Assembly (NCBI GenBank): GCA_016704275.1
Contig: JADJAK010000002.1
Span: forward strand, 682,001 to 746,000
DNA length: 64,000 bases
Direction of reading: 5' to 3'
Source: Gemmatimonadota bacterium
GTDB lineage: Bacteria > Gemmatimonadota > Gemmatimonadetes > Gemmatimonadales > GWC2-71-9
Shown here: positions 47,925 through 55,766 of the stretch, one piece after another
Position numbering within the stretch: the stretch's first letter is position 1
How the letters are laid out: every line of letters starts with the position of its first letter
Translations under genes and position numbers: made by a program
The notes under the pieces: model-generated
Seen by the model: the letters and a program-made list of their open reading frames with translations, nothing else
Database searches by the model: none
Told to the model about the DNA's origin: nothing

Positions 47925-49118
47925 TCAGCCCCCGAACCCTTCGACGATCACCGCGATGCCCTGCCCGCCGCCGATGCAGGCCGCACCCAGGCCGATCCCG
48001 CCACCGCGCGCCCGCAGCGCATGCAACAGGTGCGCGGTGAGCCGCGCGCCGCTGGCGCCGAGCGGGTGACCGATCGCGATCGCCCCGCCGTGCACGTTGG
48101 TGCGCGCGGGGTCGAGTTCGAGGTCGCGCGCCACCGCCAGATACTGCGCCGCGAACGCCTCGTTGATCTCGACCAGTGCCATCTGGTCCATCGTCATCCC
48201 GGCGCGTGCCAGCGCCTGGCGCGCGGCCGGCACCGGGCCGATCCCCATGATCTCCGGCGGCACCCCCATCACGCCCCACGACACCAGTCGCCCGATCGGC
48301 GCGGCACCCTCACGCGCCGCCGTCTCGGCGGTGGTCATCACCAGCATCGCCGCACCGTCGTTGATCCCCGAGGCGGTGCCTGCCGTGACCGTGCCCCCCG
48401 CCCGCGTCACCGGCGGCAACTTGGCGAGTCCTTCGGGTGTCATGTCGCCGCGGATGTGCTCGTCGCGCGCCCAGGGCACGTCCTGCTTCGTCTTGCGGTC
48501 GCGCAGCATCACCGGCACCACCTCGGGGGCGAACACGCCGCTCGCCCACGCCGCCGCCGCGCGCTGTTGCGACACCAGTGCCCACGCCTCGCAGGCCTCC
48601 CGCGTGATGCCATACCGCTGCGCCAGGTTCTCCGCGGTGTCGGCCATCGCGCAACCACCGAACGAATCGGTGAGCCCCTCGAAGAGCGAGTCTTCCAGCA
48701 GCGGCGACGGTCCGTACTTGATCCCCCACCGGGCGCCGCGCACCACGTGCGGCGCCTGACTCATCGACTCCGTTCCGCCGGCGAGCACCGCCGTGGCCTC
48801 GCCGAGCGTCAGTCGATGGGCGCCCTGCACCACCGCCTCAAAGCCCGACCCGCAGAGTCGGTTGACGGTGACCGCCGGTGTCTCGACCGCAAGGCCGGCG
48901 CGGAGCGCGACGTGCCGCGCGCAATACATCGCGTCGCGCGAGGTCTGCATCGCGTTGCCGACGATGGCATGATCGACCAGCCGAGCGTCCAGTCCCGCGC
49001 GCGCCAGCGCCGCCTCGGCGGCAATCACGCCGAGGTCGGTGGCCGAATGATCCTTGAGCGCTCCACCGAAGGTGCCGAAGCCCGTCCGGACGGCGGAGAG
49101 GAAGACGATGTCCGTCAT
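47925..49118 (-). CDS. Acetyl-CoA C-acetyltransferase (thiolase)
   Basis: 397 aa from ATG 49118. Thiolase residues: nucleophile Cys in NRLCGSGFEA, His/general base in GGAIAIGHPLGASGAR, second Cys in GAACIGGGQG, plus NEAFAAQYLAV. It condenses two acetyl-CoA or cleaves 3-ketoacyl-CoA. It is first in the operon with HBDH, so a role in acetoacetyl-CoA/3-hydroxybutyryl-CoA formation or short-chain degradation is likely. CATATT lies 6 nt before the ATG, with CCGAGG between. Confidence 0.92.
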   Translation of the reverse strand: MTDIVFLSAVRTGFGTFGGALKDHSATDLGVIAAEAALARAGLDARLVDHAIVGNAMQTSRDAMYCARHVALRAGLAVETPAVTVNRLCGSGFEAVVQGAHRLTLGEATAVLAGGTESMSQAPHVVRGARWGIKYGPSPLLEDSLFEGLTDSFGGCAMADTAENLAQRYGITREACEAWALVSQQRAAAAWASGVFAPEVVPVMLRDRKTKQDVPWARDEHIRGDMTPEGLAKLPPVTRAGGTVTAGTASGINDGAAMLVMTTAETAAREGAAPIGRLVSWGVMGVPPEIMGIGPVPAARQALARAGMTMDQMALVEINEAFAAQYLAVARDLELDPARTNVHGGAIAIGHPLGASGARLTAHLLHALRARGGGIGLGAACIGGGQGIAVIVEGFGG

Positions 49119-49178
49119 CCTCGGAATATGGCGAGGGGAGTGGTTCGCCGCGCCCCCCGAGCGGGGCACGGCGTCAGG

Positions 49179-49898
49179 TCAGCTGGCCGGCAGCCGTTCG
49201 CCGCAATCGGGGCAGTGCTTCCAGCCGCGTTCCACCGTGACGTTGCAGGCGGGACACGTCGGCTCACGCTGATCGGCACCACAGAACGGGCAGAACTTCA
49301 CCGTCCGGCCGCTCGGCAGCGTAGCCTCGCAGCTCCAGCATCCTGCCCCCGGGGCATCGAAGCGCACCTGCGTCACGAAGGCCGGCGCGGGCGCAGGCGG
49401 CATCGGCGGCGTCGGCGGCGCCACCGCGGTGTGATCGGCGACGACCTCGCTGCGAATCGGGATCACCGGCGTCTCGACGGCCGGCTCGGCGGGCGAGGCC
49501 GGCGTCGGCGGTGCCCAGGGCGACGGCTCGGTCGGTGCAGGCGGCCGGAGCGGCAACACCCCGTCGAGCCGCATCGCCGTGCTGGCATGGAAGGTCACCG
49601 TGGCAGAGCGGAGCAGCTGCAGGACATCGAGGTCGGGGATCCGCGCCGCCATCGTGGTCCGCGCCATCTCGGCGGCATCGGCGGGCTCCGCCATGACGAG
49701 GCCCTCTTCTTCGGCGACGAGGCGGAGGAGCAGCGCCTCGTAGTCCTCGCTCACATCGATGCCGAGCAGTCGGCGCGCCACGCGATACGGCATGGTGCGA
49801 TCGAGAATCGACCCGACGGCGATCGGTCCATCGACCGGGCCGCCCTCGGCGCGCCACTGCGCCAACAGCGCGGCGGCAAGGTGTTCAAGATCGGTCAT
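49179..49898 (-). CDS. Double zinc-ribbon protein with Pro-rich linker
   Basis: 239 aa. Residues 1-~115 are helical (LLRLVAEEEGLVMAEPADAAE), ~120-175 are a Pro/Ala linker. The C-terminus carries zinc-ribbon knuckles: CWSC, CPFC, CPAC and CPDC. The zinc-ribbon pattern suggests structural zinc and protein or nucleic-acid contact; no catalytic motif. It overlaps the RNase H-like gene's stop (ATGA), suggesting a shared role with it. Confidence 0.7.
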   Translation of the reverse strand: MTDLEHLAAALLAQWRAEGGPVDGPIAVGSILDRTMPYRVARRLLGIDVSEDYEALLLRLVAEEEGLVMAEPADAAEMARTTMAARIPDLDVLQLLRSATVTFHASTAMRLDGVLPLRPPAPTEPSPWAPPTPASPAEPAVETPVIPIRSEVVADHTAVAPPTPPMPPAPAPAFVTQVRFDAPGAGCWSCEATLPSGRTVKFCPFCGADQREPTCPACNVTVERGWKHCPDCGERLPAS

Positions 49899-50530
49899 GC
49901 CCCCACCTCCTTGATCGGGAAGCGTTCCCCGGCGGCGAGTCGTGATTCGAGCGCCGCAAAGGTCGCGTCCGGGTCGTACCCCAGATACTGGCGCGCGGCG
50001 TGCTTCGCCTCCAGCCAGGCGTCATACCCCGACTCGATGATGCCATCGGAGGTGATCTGCTTCGTGGCGGCCGCAATCGCGAGATCGTTGGCGTATTCGT
50101 TCTTCGGATGGCCCGCATGGCCGCGCACCCAGATGAACTGCACGTCGTGCAGGTCGAGCGACTGCCAGAGCGCGCGCCACAACTCGAGGTTCTCGATCCC
50201 GCCGCCCTTCCTGACCCAGCCGCGCGCCTTCCACGCCGGTGCCCATTCGCGGATTCCCTTCACGAGATACTCGCTGTCGGAAATCACCAGCAGTCGCAGC
50301 CGGTTCTTCTTCTGCCCGAGCAGCTGCAGCGCGGCGATCGCACTCGCGAGCGCCATCCGATTGTTGGTGGTCGCCTTGGAGTGGAGGTAGAACTCGCGGC
50401 GCTGCAGGCCGGCACTGGTGCGGATTTCGACGAGCCCGCCGGCGCCGCCGGGGTTGTCGCCCGGTTTGCCGTTGCCGAGACAGCTCTCGTCGAGATGCAC
50501 GATGGCGATGGGAAGCGAAGACTTGGTCAG
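49895..50530 (-). CDS. rnhA: RNase H-like protein with altered active site
   Basis: About 211 aa if translation starts at CTG 50530 (CTGA overlap with the upstream stop); GTG 50500 would give 201 aa but lose part of the first beta strand. RNase HI landmarks: HLDESCLGNG (first Asp), TTNNRMAL, ISDSEYLVKGI (third carboxylate), WVRGHAGHPKNEYAND (His and last Asp). In typical RNase HI the second motif is NRMEL; here the catalytic Glu is Ala. A ~45-residue C-terminal extension follows. Activity may be weak, metal-altered or absent. Confidence 0.8.
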   Translation of the reverse strand: MTKSSLPIAIVHLDESCLGNGKPGDNPGGAGGLVEIRTSAGLQRREFYLHSKATTNNRMALASAIAALQLLGQKKNRLRLLVISDSEYLVKGIREWAPAWKARGWVRKGGGIENLELWRALWQSLDLHDVQFIWVRGHAGHPKNEYANDLAIAAATKQITSDGIIESGYDAWLEAKHAARQYLGYDPDATFAALESRLAAGERFPIKEVGA

Positions 50531-50754
50531 GGGTCGATCACCTGGAAATGGTCGAGGTCGCCGAGGATGAAGAGCATGTCATCCCCGGTCATGGCGAGGT
50601 AGCCGGCCAGTGCTTCCCGTCCGCGCGACGTGGTGATCGCCGAGGCGACCACGACGTACTCGTTCCCGCGCCGCCGCAACAACACGCGCTTCCGCCGGCG
50701 CACCGCGTGCTCCAGCTGTTCCATGCGCTCGGGGGTCCAGCGGAAGGCGGCCAT
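50527..50754 (-). CDS. Small hypothetical protein
   Basis: 75 aa from ATG 50754. Basic N-terminal half (WTPERMEQLEHAVRRRKRVL), then a strand-rich part (EYVVVASAITTS, MLFILGDLDHFQVID). No signal peptide. Its stop is embedded in the CTG start of the RNase H-like gene. With it and the zinc-ribbon gene it makes a three-gene operon of unknown role. Longer in-frame starts run through a heptamer array and are unlikely. Confidence 0.6.
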   Translation of the reverse strand: MAAFRWTPERMEQLEHAVRRRKRVLLRRRGNEYVVVASAITTSRGREALAGYLAMTGDDMLFILGDLDHFQVIDP

Positions 50755-50781
50755 GGCGAAACACAGAGATGCGAGAAACAG

Positions 50782-50812
50782 GATGATCGATGATCGATCA
50801 TCGATGATCGAT
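50782..50812. repeat. ATCGATG/ATCGATC heptamer array (family A, copy 8)
   Basis: Upstream of the small gene at 50754; with copy 9 it brackets 46 bp of unique sequence (50813-50858). Confidence 0.88.
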
Positions 50813-50858
50813 AGCGCCACGTCGAGAATATAGCCTGCAACCGGGATTCACCACCCGT

Positions 50859-50890
50859 CGATCATCGACCATCGATCATCGATCATCGAT
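50859..50890. repeat. ATCGATC heptamer array (family A, copy 9)
   Basis: GATCATC-type units with one GACCATC variant. It supplies the TGA stop (CGATGA) of the amidohydrolase gene. Confidence 0.88.
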
Positions 50891-52241
50891 TCACCCACTC
50901 CCCCCTGCTCATCACCTTCACGATCAGCCGCGTGTTGCGGATCTCGACGAGGGGATCGCCGCCGAGGACGACGAGATCGGCGGCGGCACCGGGGCGCAGG
51001 CGGCCGAGGTGATCGGCGCGGAGGAGATGCGCGCCGTTGACGGTCGCGGCCCGCAGCGCCTCGAGGGGCGAGAGGCCGGCGTGCACCAGCAGCTCCATTT
51101 CGAGGTGCACGCCGGCACCTGGGACGAGCAGCTGATTCGACGCGTCGGTCCCGGTCGCAACGCGGCCACCGGCGGCCACGAAGGTCCGCACGAAGGCGTC
51201 CTGGATTGGCCGTGCCTCGCGGAAGCGCGGATAGATCCCCGGCGTCCAGCCGGCGCGCTTGATCATCCCCGGGACGTTCCAATTGCGGCGTGCCGAGTCG
51301 GGCACCGCCGCGAGATCGGGGGAGCGATAGACCAGCGAATCGTCGAGATGAGCGAAGGTCTCGTGCAGCCCGAGGGTCGGCACCAGCACGACGCCAGTGG
51401 CGGCGAGGTCGCGGGCAATACCACCGAGCGCCGCGGGGGCCATCTGGGCCCAGGCGAGTTCAAACGCGGTCCAGCCGTCGAAGAAGCCGCGGCGATGCTC
51501 GGCCTGCAGCGCGACGGAATCGTCCGAGGCCTCGGGGACGCCGCTCAGGTGTTCGATCGAAGTGACACCGCGCATCGCCGCCTCGACGGCGTTGGTCAGG
51601 CCGAGATGCGCCGCAACGGGACGGCCCTGGGCCCGCGCGGCGGTGACCAGCGCGCCGAGCAGTGGCGGAGTCAGGTGCGTGTAGCCCTTGACCCACTGGA
51701 CGCCGGTGGCGGCGAGGCGCTGGACCACGGCGCTGGCCGAGTCCGGCTCGGCCAAAGCGATCGCATCGGGATAGGTGGTCGGTGGGGCATCGACCATCGC
51801 GCCGGCGAGGAAGAGCCGCGGCGTCGGCCCTCGGCCGACCAGCGCGCGCAGTGTGTCGGCCAGCGGGAGGCCGTCGTGGAGGTCGCGCACCGTCGTCACG
51901 CCGTAGCGAAGCGACGCCGCGAGGCCCCACGGCTGCAGGTGGGCGTGCGCGTCGATGAAGCCGGGGACGATCCAGCGCCCGGCGAGGTCGACGGTCGTGG
52001 CGCCCGAGGGAACGGCCAGCTCCGCCGACGAGCCGATCGAGACGATCATCCCGTCGCGAATCAGCACCACGGCATCGGTGATCGGGCGGCCCGAGACCAC
52101 GTCGATCACGGTCGCGCCGGTCAGCGCGGTGACACCCGCACCGGCGGGCGCACCCATACATCCACCGAGCCAGCAGAGCAGCGCGGTGGCCCACCACCCC
52201 AAGTGACGACGCGCCCCGGGAAACCCGGGGCGCGCCATCAT
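50883..52241 (-). CDS. Lipoprotein amidohydrolase (imidazolonepropionase/prolidase-like)
   Basis: 452 aa from ATG 52241. Signal peptide with lipobox LGGC, so a membrane-anchored periplasmic hydrolase. Metal-dependent hydrolase motifs: VPGFIDAHAHLQPWG (two His), the Lys in WVKGYTHLTPP, VAAHLGL, SIEHLSG, and ATGTDASNQ with the catalytic Asp. It ends with LRPGAAADLVVLGGDPL, characteristic of the imidazolonepropionase-like branch that cleaves cyclic amides or Xaa-Pro dipeptides. The stop comes from a heptamer array. A perfect 10-bp hairpin overlaps its first codons. Confidence 0.85.
   Translation of the reverse strand: MMARPGFPGARRHLGWWATALLCWLGGCMGAPAGAGVTALTGATVIDVVSGRPITDAVVLIRDGMIVSIGSSAELAVPSGATTVDLAGRWIVPGFIDAHAHLQPWGLAASLRYGVTTVRDLHDGLPLADTLRALVGRGPTPRLFLAGAMVDAPPTTYPDAIALAEPDSASAVVQRLAATGVQWVKGYTHLTPPLLGALVTAARAQGRPVAAHLGLTNAVEAAMRGVTSIEHLSGVPEASDDSVALQAEHRRGFFDGWTAFELAWAQMAPAALGGIARDLAATGVVLVPTLGLHETFAHLDDSLVYRSPDLAAVPDSARRNWNVPGMIKRAGWTPGIYPRFREARPIQDAFVRTFVAAGGRVATGTDASNQLLVPGAGVHLEMELLVHAGLSPLEALRAATVNGAHLLRADHLGRLRPGAAADLVVLGGDPLVEIRNTRLIVKVMSRGEWVNR
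52211..52233 (-). terminator. GC-rich hairpin at the start of the amidohydrolase gene
   Basis: GCGCCCCGGG and CCCGGGGCGC form a perfect 10-bp stem around an AAA loop, 25 nt after the stop of the upstream lysine-rich gene. There is no T-run, so it is not a classical terminator. It could attenuate read-through or hinder ribosome access to the amidohydrolase start. Confidence 0.4.
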
Positions 52242-52258
52242 GGAGCCCTGAAGTGGAA

Positions 52259-52774
52259 TCACTTCCGCTTCTTGGCAGCCTTCTTGGCCGGCTTCTTCGC
52301 CGGGGCCTTCTTGGCAGGCGCCTTCTTGGCCGGCTTGGCCGCCTTCTTGGCGGGCTTCGCGACCTTCTTCGCCGCCTTCTTCGCGGGCTTGGCGGCCTTC
52401 TTCGCCGGCGCCTTCTTGGCCGGCTTCGCCACCTTCTTCGCCGCCTTCTTCGCCGGCTTGGCCGCCTTCTTGGCGGGCTTCGCAGCCTTCTTCGCCGGCG
52501 CCTTTGCGGCCGGCTTGGCCGCCTTCTTCGCAGGCTTCGCTGCCTTCTTGGCCGGGGCCTTGGCGGCAGGCTTCGCAGCCACCTTGGGGGCGGGCTTCGC
52601 CGCGGCCTTCGGGGCCGGCTTCGCCGGCGCCTTCTTCGGCGCCTTCTTCCGCGGCTTCGGCGCCGGGAGGTTGCCCACGGCCGGCTCAGGAATGTCGAAC
52701 GCCGGGACGGCGGCGGCACTCTGGCCCTGGGATTCCAAGGACCCGTAGAACAGCGAATCGTCGTTCATCGCCAT
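52259..52774 (-). CDS. Histone H1-like lysine/alanine-rich DNA-binding protein
   Basis: 171 aa. Residues 1-~40 are acidic to neutral (NDDSLFYGSLESQGQ). From ~41 to the end it is a run of KKAAKPAKK, KKAPAKK and KAAAKPA units, as in the C-terminal tail of histone H1 and bacterial Hc1/AlgP-type proteins. It should be disordered and bind DNA or other polyanions. GGAGAG precedes the ATG. A perfect TATAAT on the minus strand (plus 52874-52879) lies ~100 nt upstream. The opposite-strand hydrophobic frame is only a shadow of this repeat. Confidence 0.85.
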   Translation of the reverse strand: MAMNDDSLFYGSLESQGQSAAAVPAFDIPEPAVGNLPAPKPRKKAPKKAPAKPAPKAAAKPAPKVAAKPAAKAPAKKAAKPAKKAAKPAAKAPAKKAAKPAKKAAKPAKKAAKKVAKPAKKAPAKKAAKPAKKAAKKVAKPAKKAAKPAKKAPAKKAPAKKPAKKAAKKRK

Positions 52775-52871
52775 CGGTACTCTCCTGCAGGATGCAGTGG
52801 GAAAGGGTTGGGATCGCTCTCGCCGGGCCCGCGTTGTCGGATGCTGTGCACGCCGGTACTGGTCGAAGCGC

Positions 52872-52880
52872 TATTATATG
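52872..52880. promoter_or_regulatory. Divergent AT-rich promoter core
   Basis: TATTATATG on the plus strand (52872-52880) contains TATTAT for the alcohol dehydrogenase-like gene, and its complement contains a consensus TATAAT for the lysine-rich gene. It is the most AT-rich spot of the 148-bp gap. No clear -35 on either strand. Confidence 0.4.
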
Positions 52881-52922
52881 TCGCGTCACTCCCTCGCTTC
52901 TGCAAGGTGTCGTCACCAACGA

Positions 52923-53963
52923 ATGCGCGCGCTCTCTCTCACCGCCACCGGCGGTCCCGAGCATCTGGCCGTTCTCGACCTCCCCGCGCCGCGCCTGCAG
53001 GCGCCCGATGAGGTCCGCATCGGCGTCCGCGCGATCGCCCTGAATCGCCTCGATCTCTGGGTGGCAAACGGGCTGCCGGCCGCGCCAATCAAGGCATTCC
53101 CGCATATCGTGGGGGCCGACGCCGCTGGCGTGGTGCTCGAGGTCGGCCCCGCCGTCACCTCGGTCCAGGTCGGTGATCGCGTGGTGGTGAACCCCGGCGT
53201 CTCCTGCGGGCAGTGCACCGCATGTCTCGCCGGCGACGAAGTCTTCTGTCGCCACTTCGGATTGCTCGGAGAGCATCGCCCCGGCACCGCCGCCGAAGAG
53301 ATCGTGCTCCCCGCGCGCAACGTCGCGCGCCTCGACGGGGAGTGGAGCTGGGCCGAGGCCGCCGCCTTTTCCCTCGCCTCGCTGACCGCCTGGCGGATGC
53401 TGACGACCCGGGCGCGGGTGCACGCCGGGGAATCGGTCCTGATCTGGGGCATCGGCGGCGGGGTCGCTGTCGCCGCGCTCCAGATTGCCCGCTTCCTCGG
53501 CGCCCACGTCGCGGTCACCTCCGGCTCCGACGCCAAGCTGGCCCGGGCCACGGCGTTCGGCGCCGAGTTGGCGCTCCAGCACGGCGGCAGCGCTGACATC
53601 CCGGCGGCCGTCAAGGCACATTTCGGCCGCGGCGTCGATGTCGTCGTCGACACCGTGGGCGCGCCGACCTGGCCCAGGTCGCTCAAGGCGCTGCGCCCAG
53701 GGGGCCGCCTGGTCACCTGCGGGGCGACCGGTGGCCCCGAGGTGGCGCTCGACCTGCGACGGCTCTTCTGGTTCCAGTGGAGCCTGCTCGGGTCGACGAT
53801 GGGGACCAGCAGCGAATTCGCGGCGGTGGTCGCCCATGGCAACGCCGGACGCTTCCGACCCCCGGTCGATGCGATCTTTCCCCTCGCCGACGGGGCCGCG
53901 GCCTACCAGCGCCTCGCGGCCGGCGATCAGTTCGGCAAACTCGTGCTTGAGGTCTCTTCGTGA
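52923..53963 (+). CDS. Zinc-type alcohol dehydrogenase / quinone oxidoreductase (MDR family)
   Basis: 346 aa from ATG 52923. GroES-like domain with the catalytic-zone LNRLDLWVANG and HIVGADAAGVV; a structural zinc set CGQCTACLAGDEVFC; then the Rossmann domain (VLIWGIGGGVAVAALQIA, GVDVVVDTVG). It uses NAD(P)H on alcohols, aldehydes or quinones; the substrate is unknown. It overlaps the MscS-like gene by GTGA. Confidence 0.88.
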   Translation: MRALSLTATGGPEHLAVLDLPAPRLQAPDEVRIGVRAIALNRLDLWVANGLPAAPIKAFPHIVGADAAGVVLEVGPAVTSVQVGDRVVVNPGVSCGQCTACLAGDEVFCRHFGLLGEHRPGTAAEEIVLPARNVARLDGEWSWAEAAAFSLASLTAWRMLTTRARVHAGESVLIWGIGGGVAVAALQIARFLGAHVAVTSGSDAKLARATAFGAELALQHGGSADIPAAVKAHFGRGVDVVVDTVGAPTWPRSLKALRPGGRLVTCGATGGPEVALDLRRLFWFQWSLLGSTMGTSSEFAAVVAHGNAGRFRPPVDAIFPLADGAAAYQRLAAGDQFGKLVLEVSS

Positions 53964-54682
53964 ACGCTCTCTCGGAACGGCTGCGCAACGGCGCGGAGCA
54001 ACTCTGGCAGGTGATCCCCGCCATGCTCATCGCCATCCTCATTCTCGTGGCGGGCTACTTCGTCGCCCGGACCATCGAGAAATGGGTCGATGCGACGCTG
54101 AAGCGCCTCAACTTCAACAAGGTCGCCGAAGCGGGCGGCCTCCGCGAAGCGGTCGACCGAACCGGCTCCCGGATGGACCCGGAACACGCCGTCGGCAAGC
54201 TGCTGTTCTGGCTGATGATGCTGATCGTGATCCTGCTCGCCTCGGCCGCCCTCGGCCTCGAGAGCATCAACGAGATGTTCGGCATCATGATCTCGTTCAT
54301 CCCGACCCTGATCTCGGCGATCGTGATCGTCATCCTCGGGATGATCGTCGGCGAGTTCGTGCGCGGGGTGATCGTCGCGTCGGCCGGCGGCGTGGAAGGG
54401 GTGCCGACGCTGGCGAAGGTGGCGAAGGCCGCGGTGGTGGTGATCGCGATCTTCATGGCGCTGCAGCAGCTGGGGGTCGCCGAGGAGATCGTGACGTCGG
54501 CCTTCACGCTGATTCTCGGCGCAGTGGCGCTGGCCGTCGGCCTGGCGTTCGGCTTCGGGAATCGCCGGCTGGCGGGCGAGATCACCCGCGAGTGGTACGA
54601 GGAGAATCGCGAGCGTCGCCGCCCCAGCACGCTTCCCGACGAGGAAACGGCGGAGTCGGCCGACGCCTCGCTGATGGACTAG
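53960..54682 (+). CDS. MscS-type conserved TM-helix membrane protein
   Basis: 240 aa, GTG start. Segments at ~18-38, ~82-102, ~108-132, ~150-170 and ~176-196. The first matches the conserved TM helix of mechanosensitive-channel relatives (IPAMLIAILILVAGYFVART), and the last has the Gly/Ala-rich ILGAVALAVGLAFGFGNR stretch of the MscS pore helix. The cytosolic beta and cage domains of MscS are missing, so it may not be a full channel. It ends 4 nt inside a convergent gene through a shared CTAG. Confidence 0.8.
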   Translation: MNALSERLRNGAEQLWQVIPAMLIAILILVAGYFVARTIEKWVDATLKRLNFNKVAEAGGLREAVDRTGSRMDPEHAVGKLLFWLMMLIVILLASAALGLESINEMFGIMISFIPTLISAIVIVILGMIVGEFVRGVIVASAGGVEGVPTLAKVAKAAVVVIAIFMALQQLGVAEEIVTSAFTLILGAVALAVGLAFGFGNRRLAGEITREWYEENRERRRPSTLPDEETAESADASLMD

Positions 54683-55746
54683 TTGCCCTTGGCGCTCGCA
54701 GGGATCGCGTAACGGAGCAGGCGGATCCCCTCGGGGAACTCCTCCGCCATGATGATCCAGCTGCCGTCGACTCCGATCGCGGTGCCGCGACTCGGCACCT
54801 CGATCACCGCCTTGAGGCCGCTGCTGTCGACGACCTGAAAGGTGCGGATCGAATCGAGCGCCGGGGCACTCTTGAACAACCAGATCCGCCGGTCGGGCGT
54901 CGCGAAGGCGGCCTCGAACGGCGGTTTCAGTTCCGCGAACACCTGCGTGTTGGCGGCCTGCCGCTGGTCCTCGGGAAAGCGCCGCAGATAGAGCTGCCGA
55001 TCCATCTCCTGCACCGGGAGGATCGGGTCGGGGAGCGGCTTGGTCTGCGCCTGCAACGAGCCATCGGGGTTGCGCCACTCGACCTGATTCTGCTTGGTCC
55101 GCGCAATCCAGAGGGTGCCGTCGCCGAGCACGCCCCACTTGTCCATCCCCGTGAGGATGCGGCGTTCCAGGCGCGGGCCGCCCTCACGCGGCACCATCGC
55201 CAGGTCGGGCGAGACCAACTGGGCGATCGTGTCGAACTTCGTCAGCATCGCATCGGCACGGATCACCCGCCCGCTATCGGCCAGGCCACTGCCATCGCGC
55301 CCCGGCGACGGCGTCCCCTCGAAGTACCACTGCCCCGCCGCATCGCGGGCACGCGGCAGCGCGCCGTTGGTGCCTTCCGGCATCGGCACCGCCTCGAGTC
55401 GCTTCGAGCCGACCGTCCAGAAGGTGACCCGCTGGAAGCCCCAATCGCCGACGAGCATCGTGTCGCCCGCCGCGAGCAGCGTGCTCGGCCCGGGGACCTC
55501 TTCCTTCGTCATGCCGGGGAACGGCATCGCCGTCTTCGCGGCGAAGTCGGCCACCTGCAACTCCAACTCGTTGGTCGCGATCATCACCCAGCGGCCGTCG
55601 CTGAGCGGCCGGGCATCGGTCAGCTGGACCACCGGCACGATCAGCGTGTCGGCGGTCTCGGCGAGGCGGACCACCGGAGCGGGCGCGGGAGGCTCGCCGC
55701 AGGCGGCGAGGAGGACGAGCAGGGAGACGGCGGATGAAGTGCGCAT
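54679..55746 (-). CDS. Lipoprotein, probable beta-propeller-like sensor/binding protein
   Basis: 355 aa. Lipobox LLAAC at residue ~16. The body has repeated strand patterns with Asp/Gly turns (LSDGRWVMIAT, LLAAGDTMLVGDW, VLGDGTLWIAR, ATPDRRIWLFK, GVDGSWIIMAE), which suggest a 6-bladed propeller. No catalytic motif. TATCTT is followed by CCGAGG and ATG, the same leaderless-like arrangement as the thiolase gene. Confidence 0.7.
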   Translation of the reverse strand: MRTSSAVSLLVLLAACGEPPAPAPVVRLAETADTLIVPVVQLTDARPLSDGRWVMIATNELELQVADFAAKTAMPFPGMTKEEVPGPSTLLAAGDTMLVGDWGFQRVTFWTVGSKRLEAVPMPEGTNGALPRARDAAGQWYFEGTPSPGRDGSGLADSGRVIRADAMLTKFDTIAQLVSPDLAMVPREGGPRLERRILTGMDKWGVLGDGTLWIARTKQNQVEWRNPDGSLQAQTKPLPDPILPVQEMDRQLYLRRFPEDQRQAANTQVFAELKPPFEAAFATPDRRIWLFKSAPALDSIRTFQVVDSSGLKAVIEVPSRGTAIGVDGSWIIMAEEFPEGIRLLRYAIPASAKGN

Positions 55747-55766
55747 CCTCGGAAGATATCGCCCGG

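Noticed and set aside
49895..50500. Catalytically standard RNase HI starting at GTG 50500
   Set aside because: The Glu of NRMEL is Ala and the GTG start cuts the first strand; kept as a variant with an earlier CTG start.
51009..52748. 579-aa plus-strand ORF ending in a FLAGFFAGAFLAG-like hydrophobic repeat
   Set aside because: The repeat is the reverse complement of the lysine/alanine codons of the H1-like gene, and the rest is antisense to the amidohydrolase.
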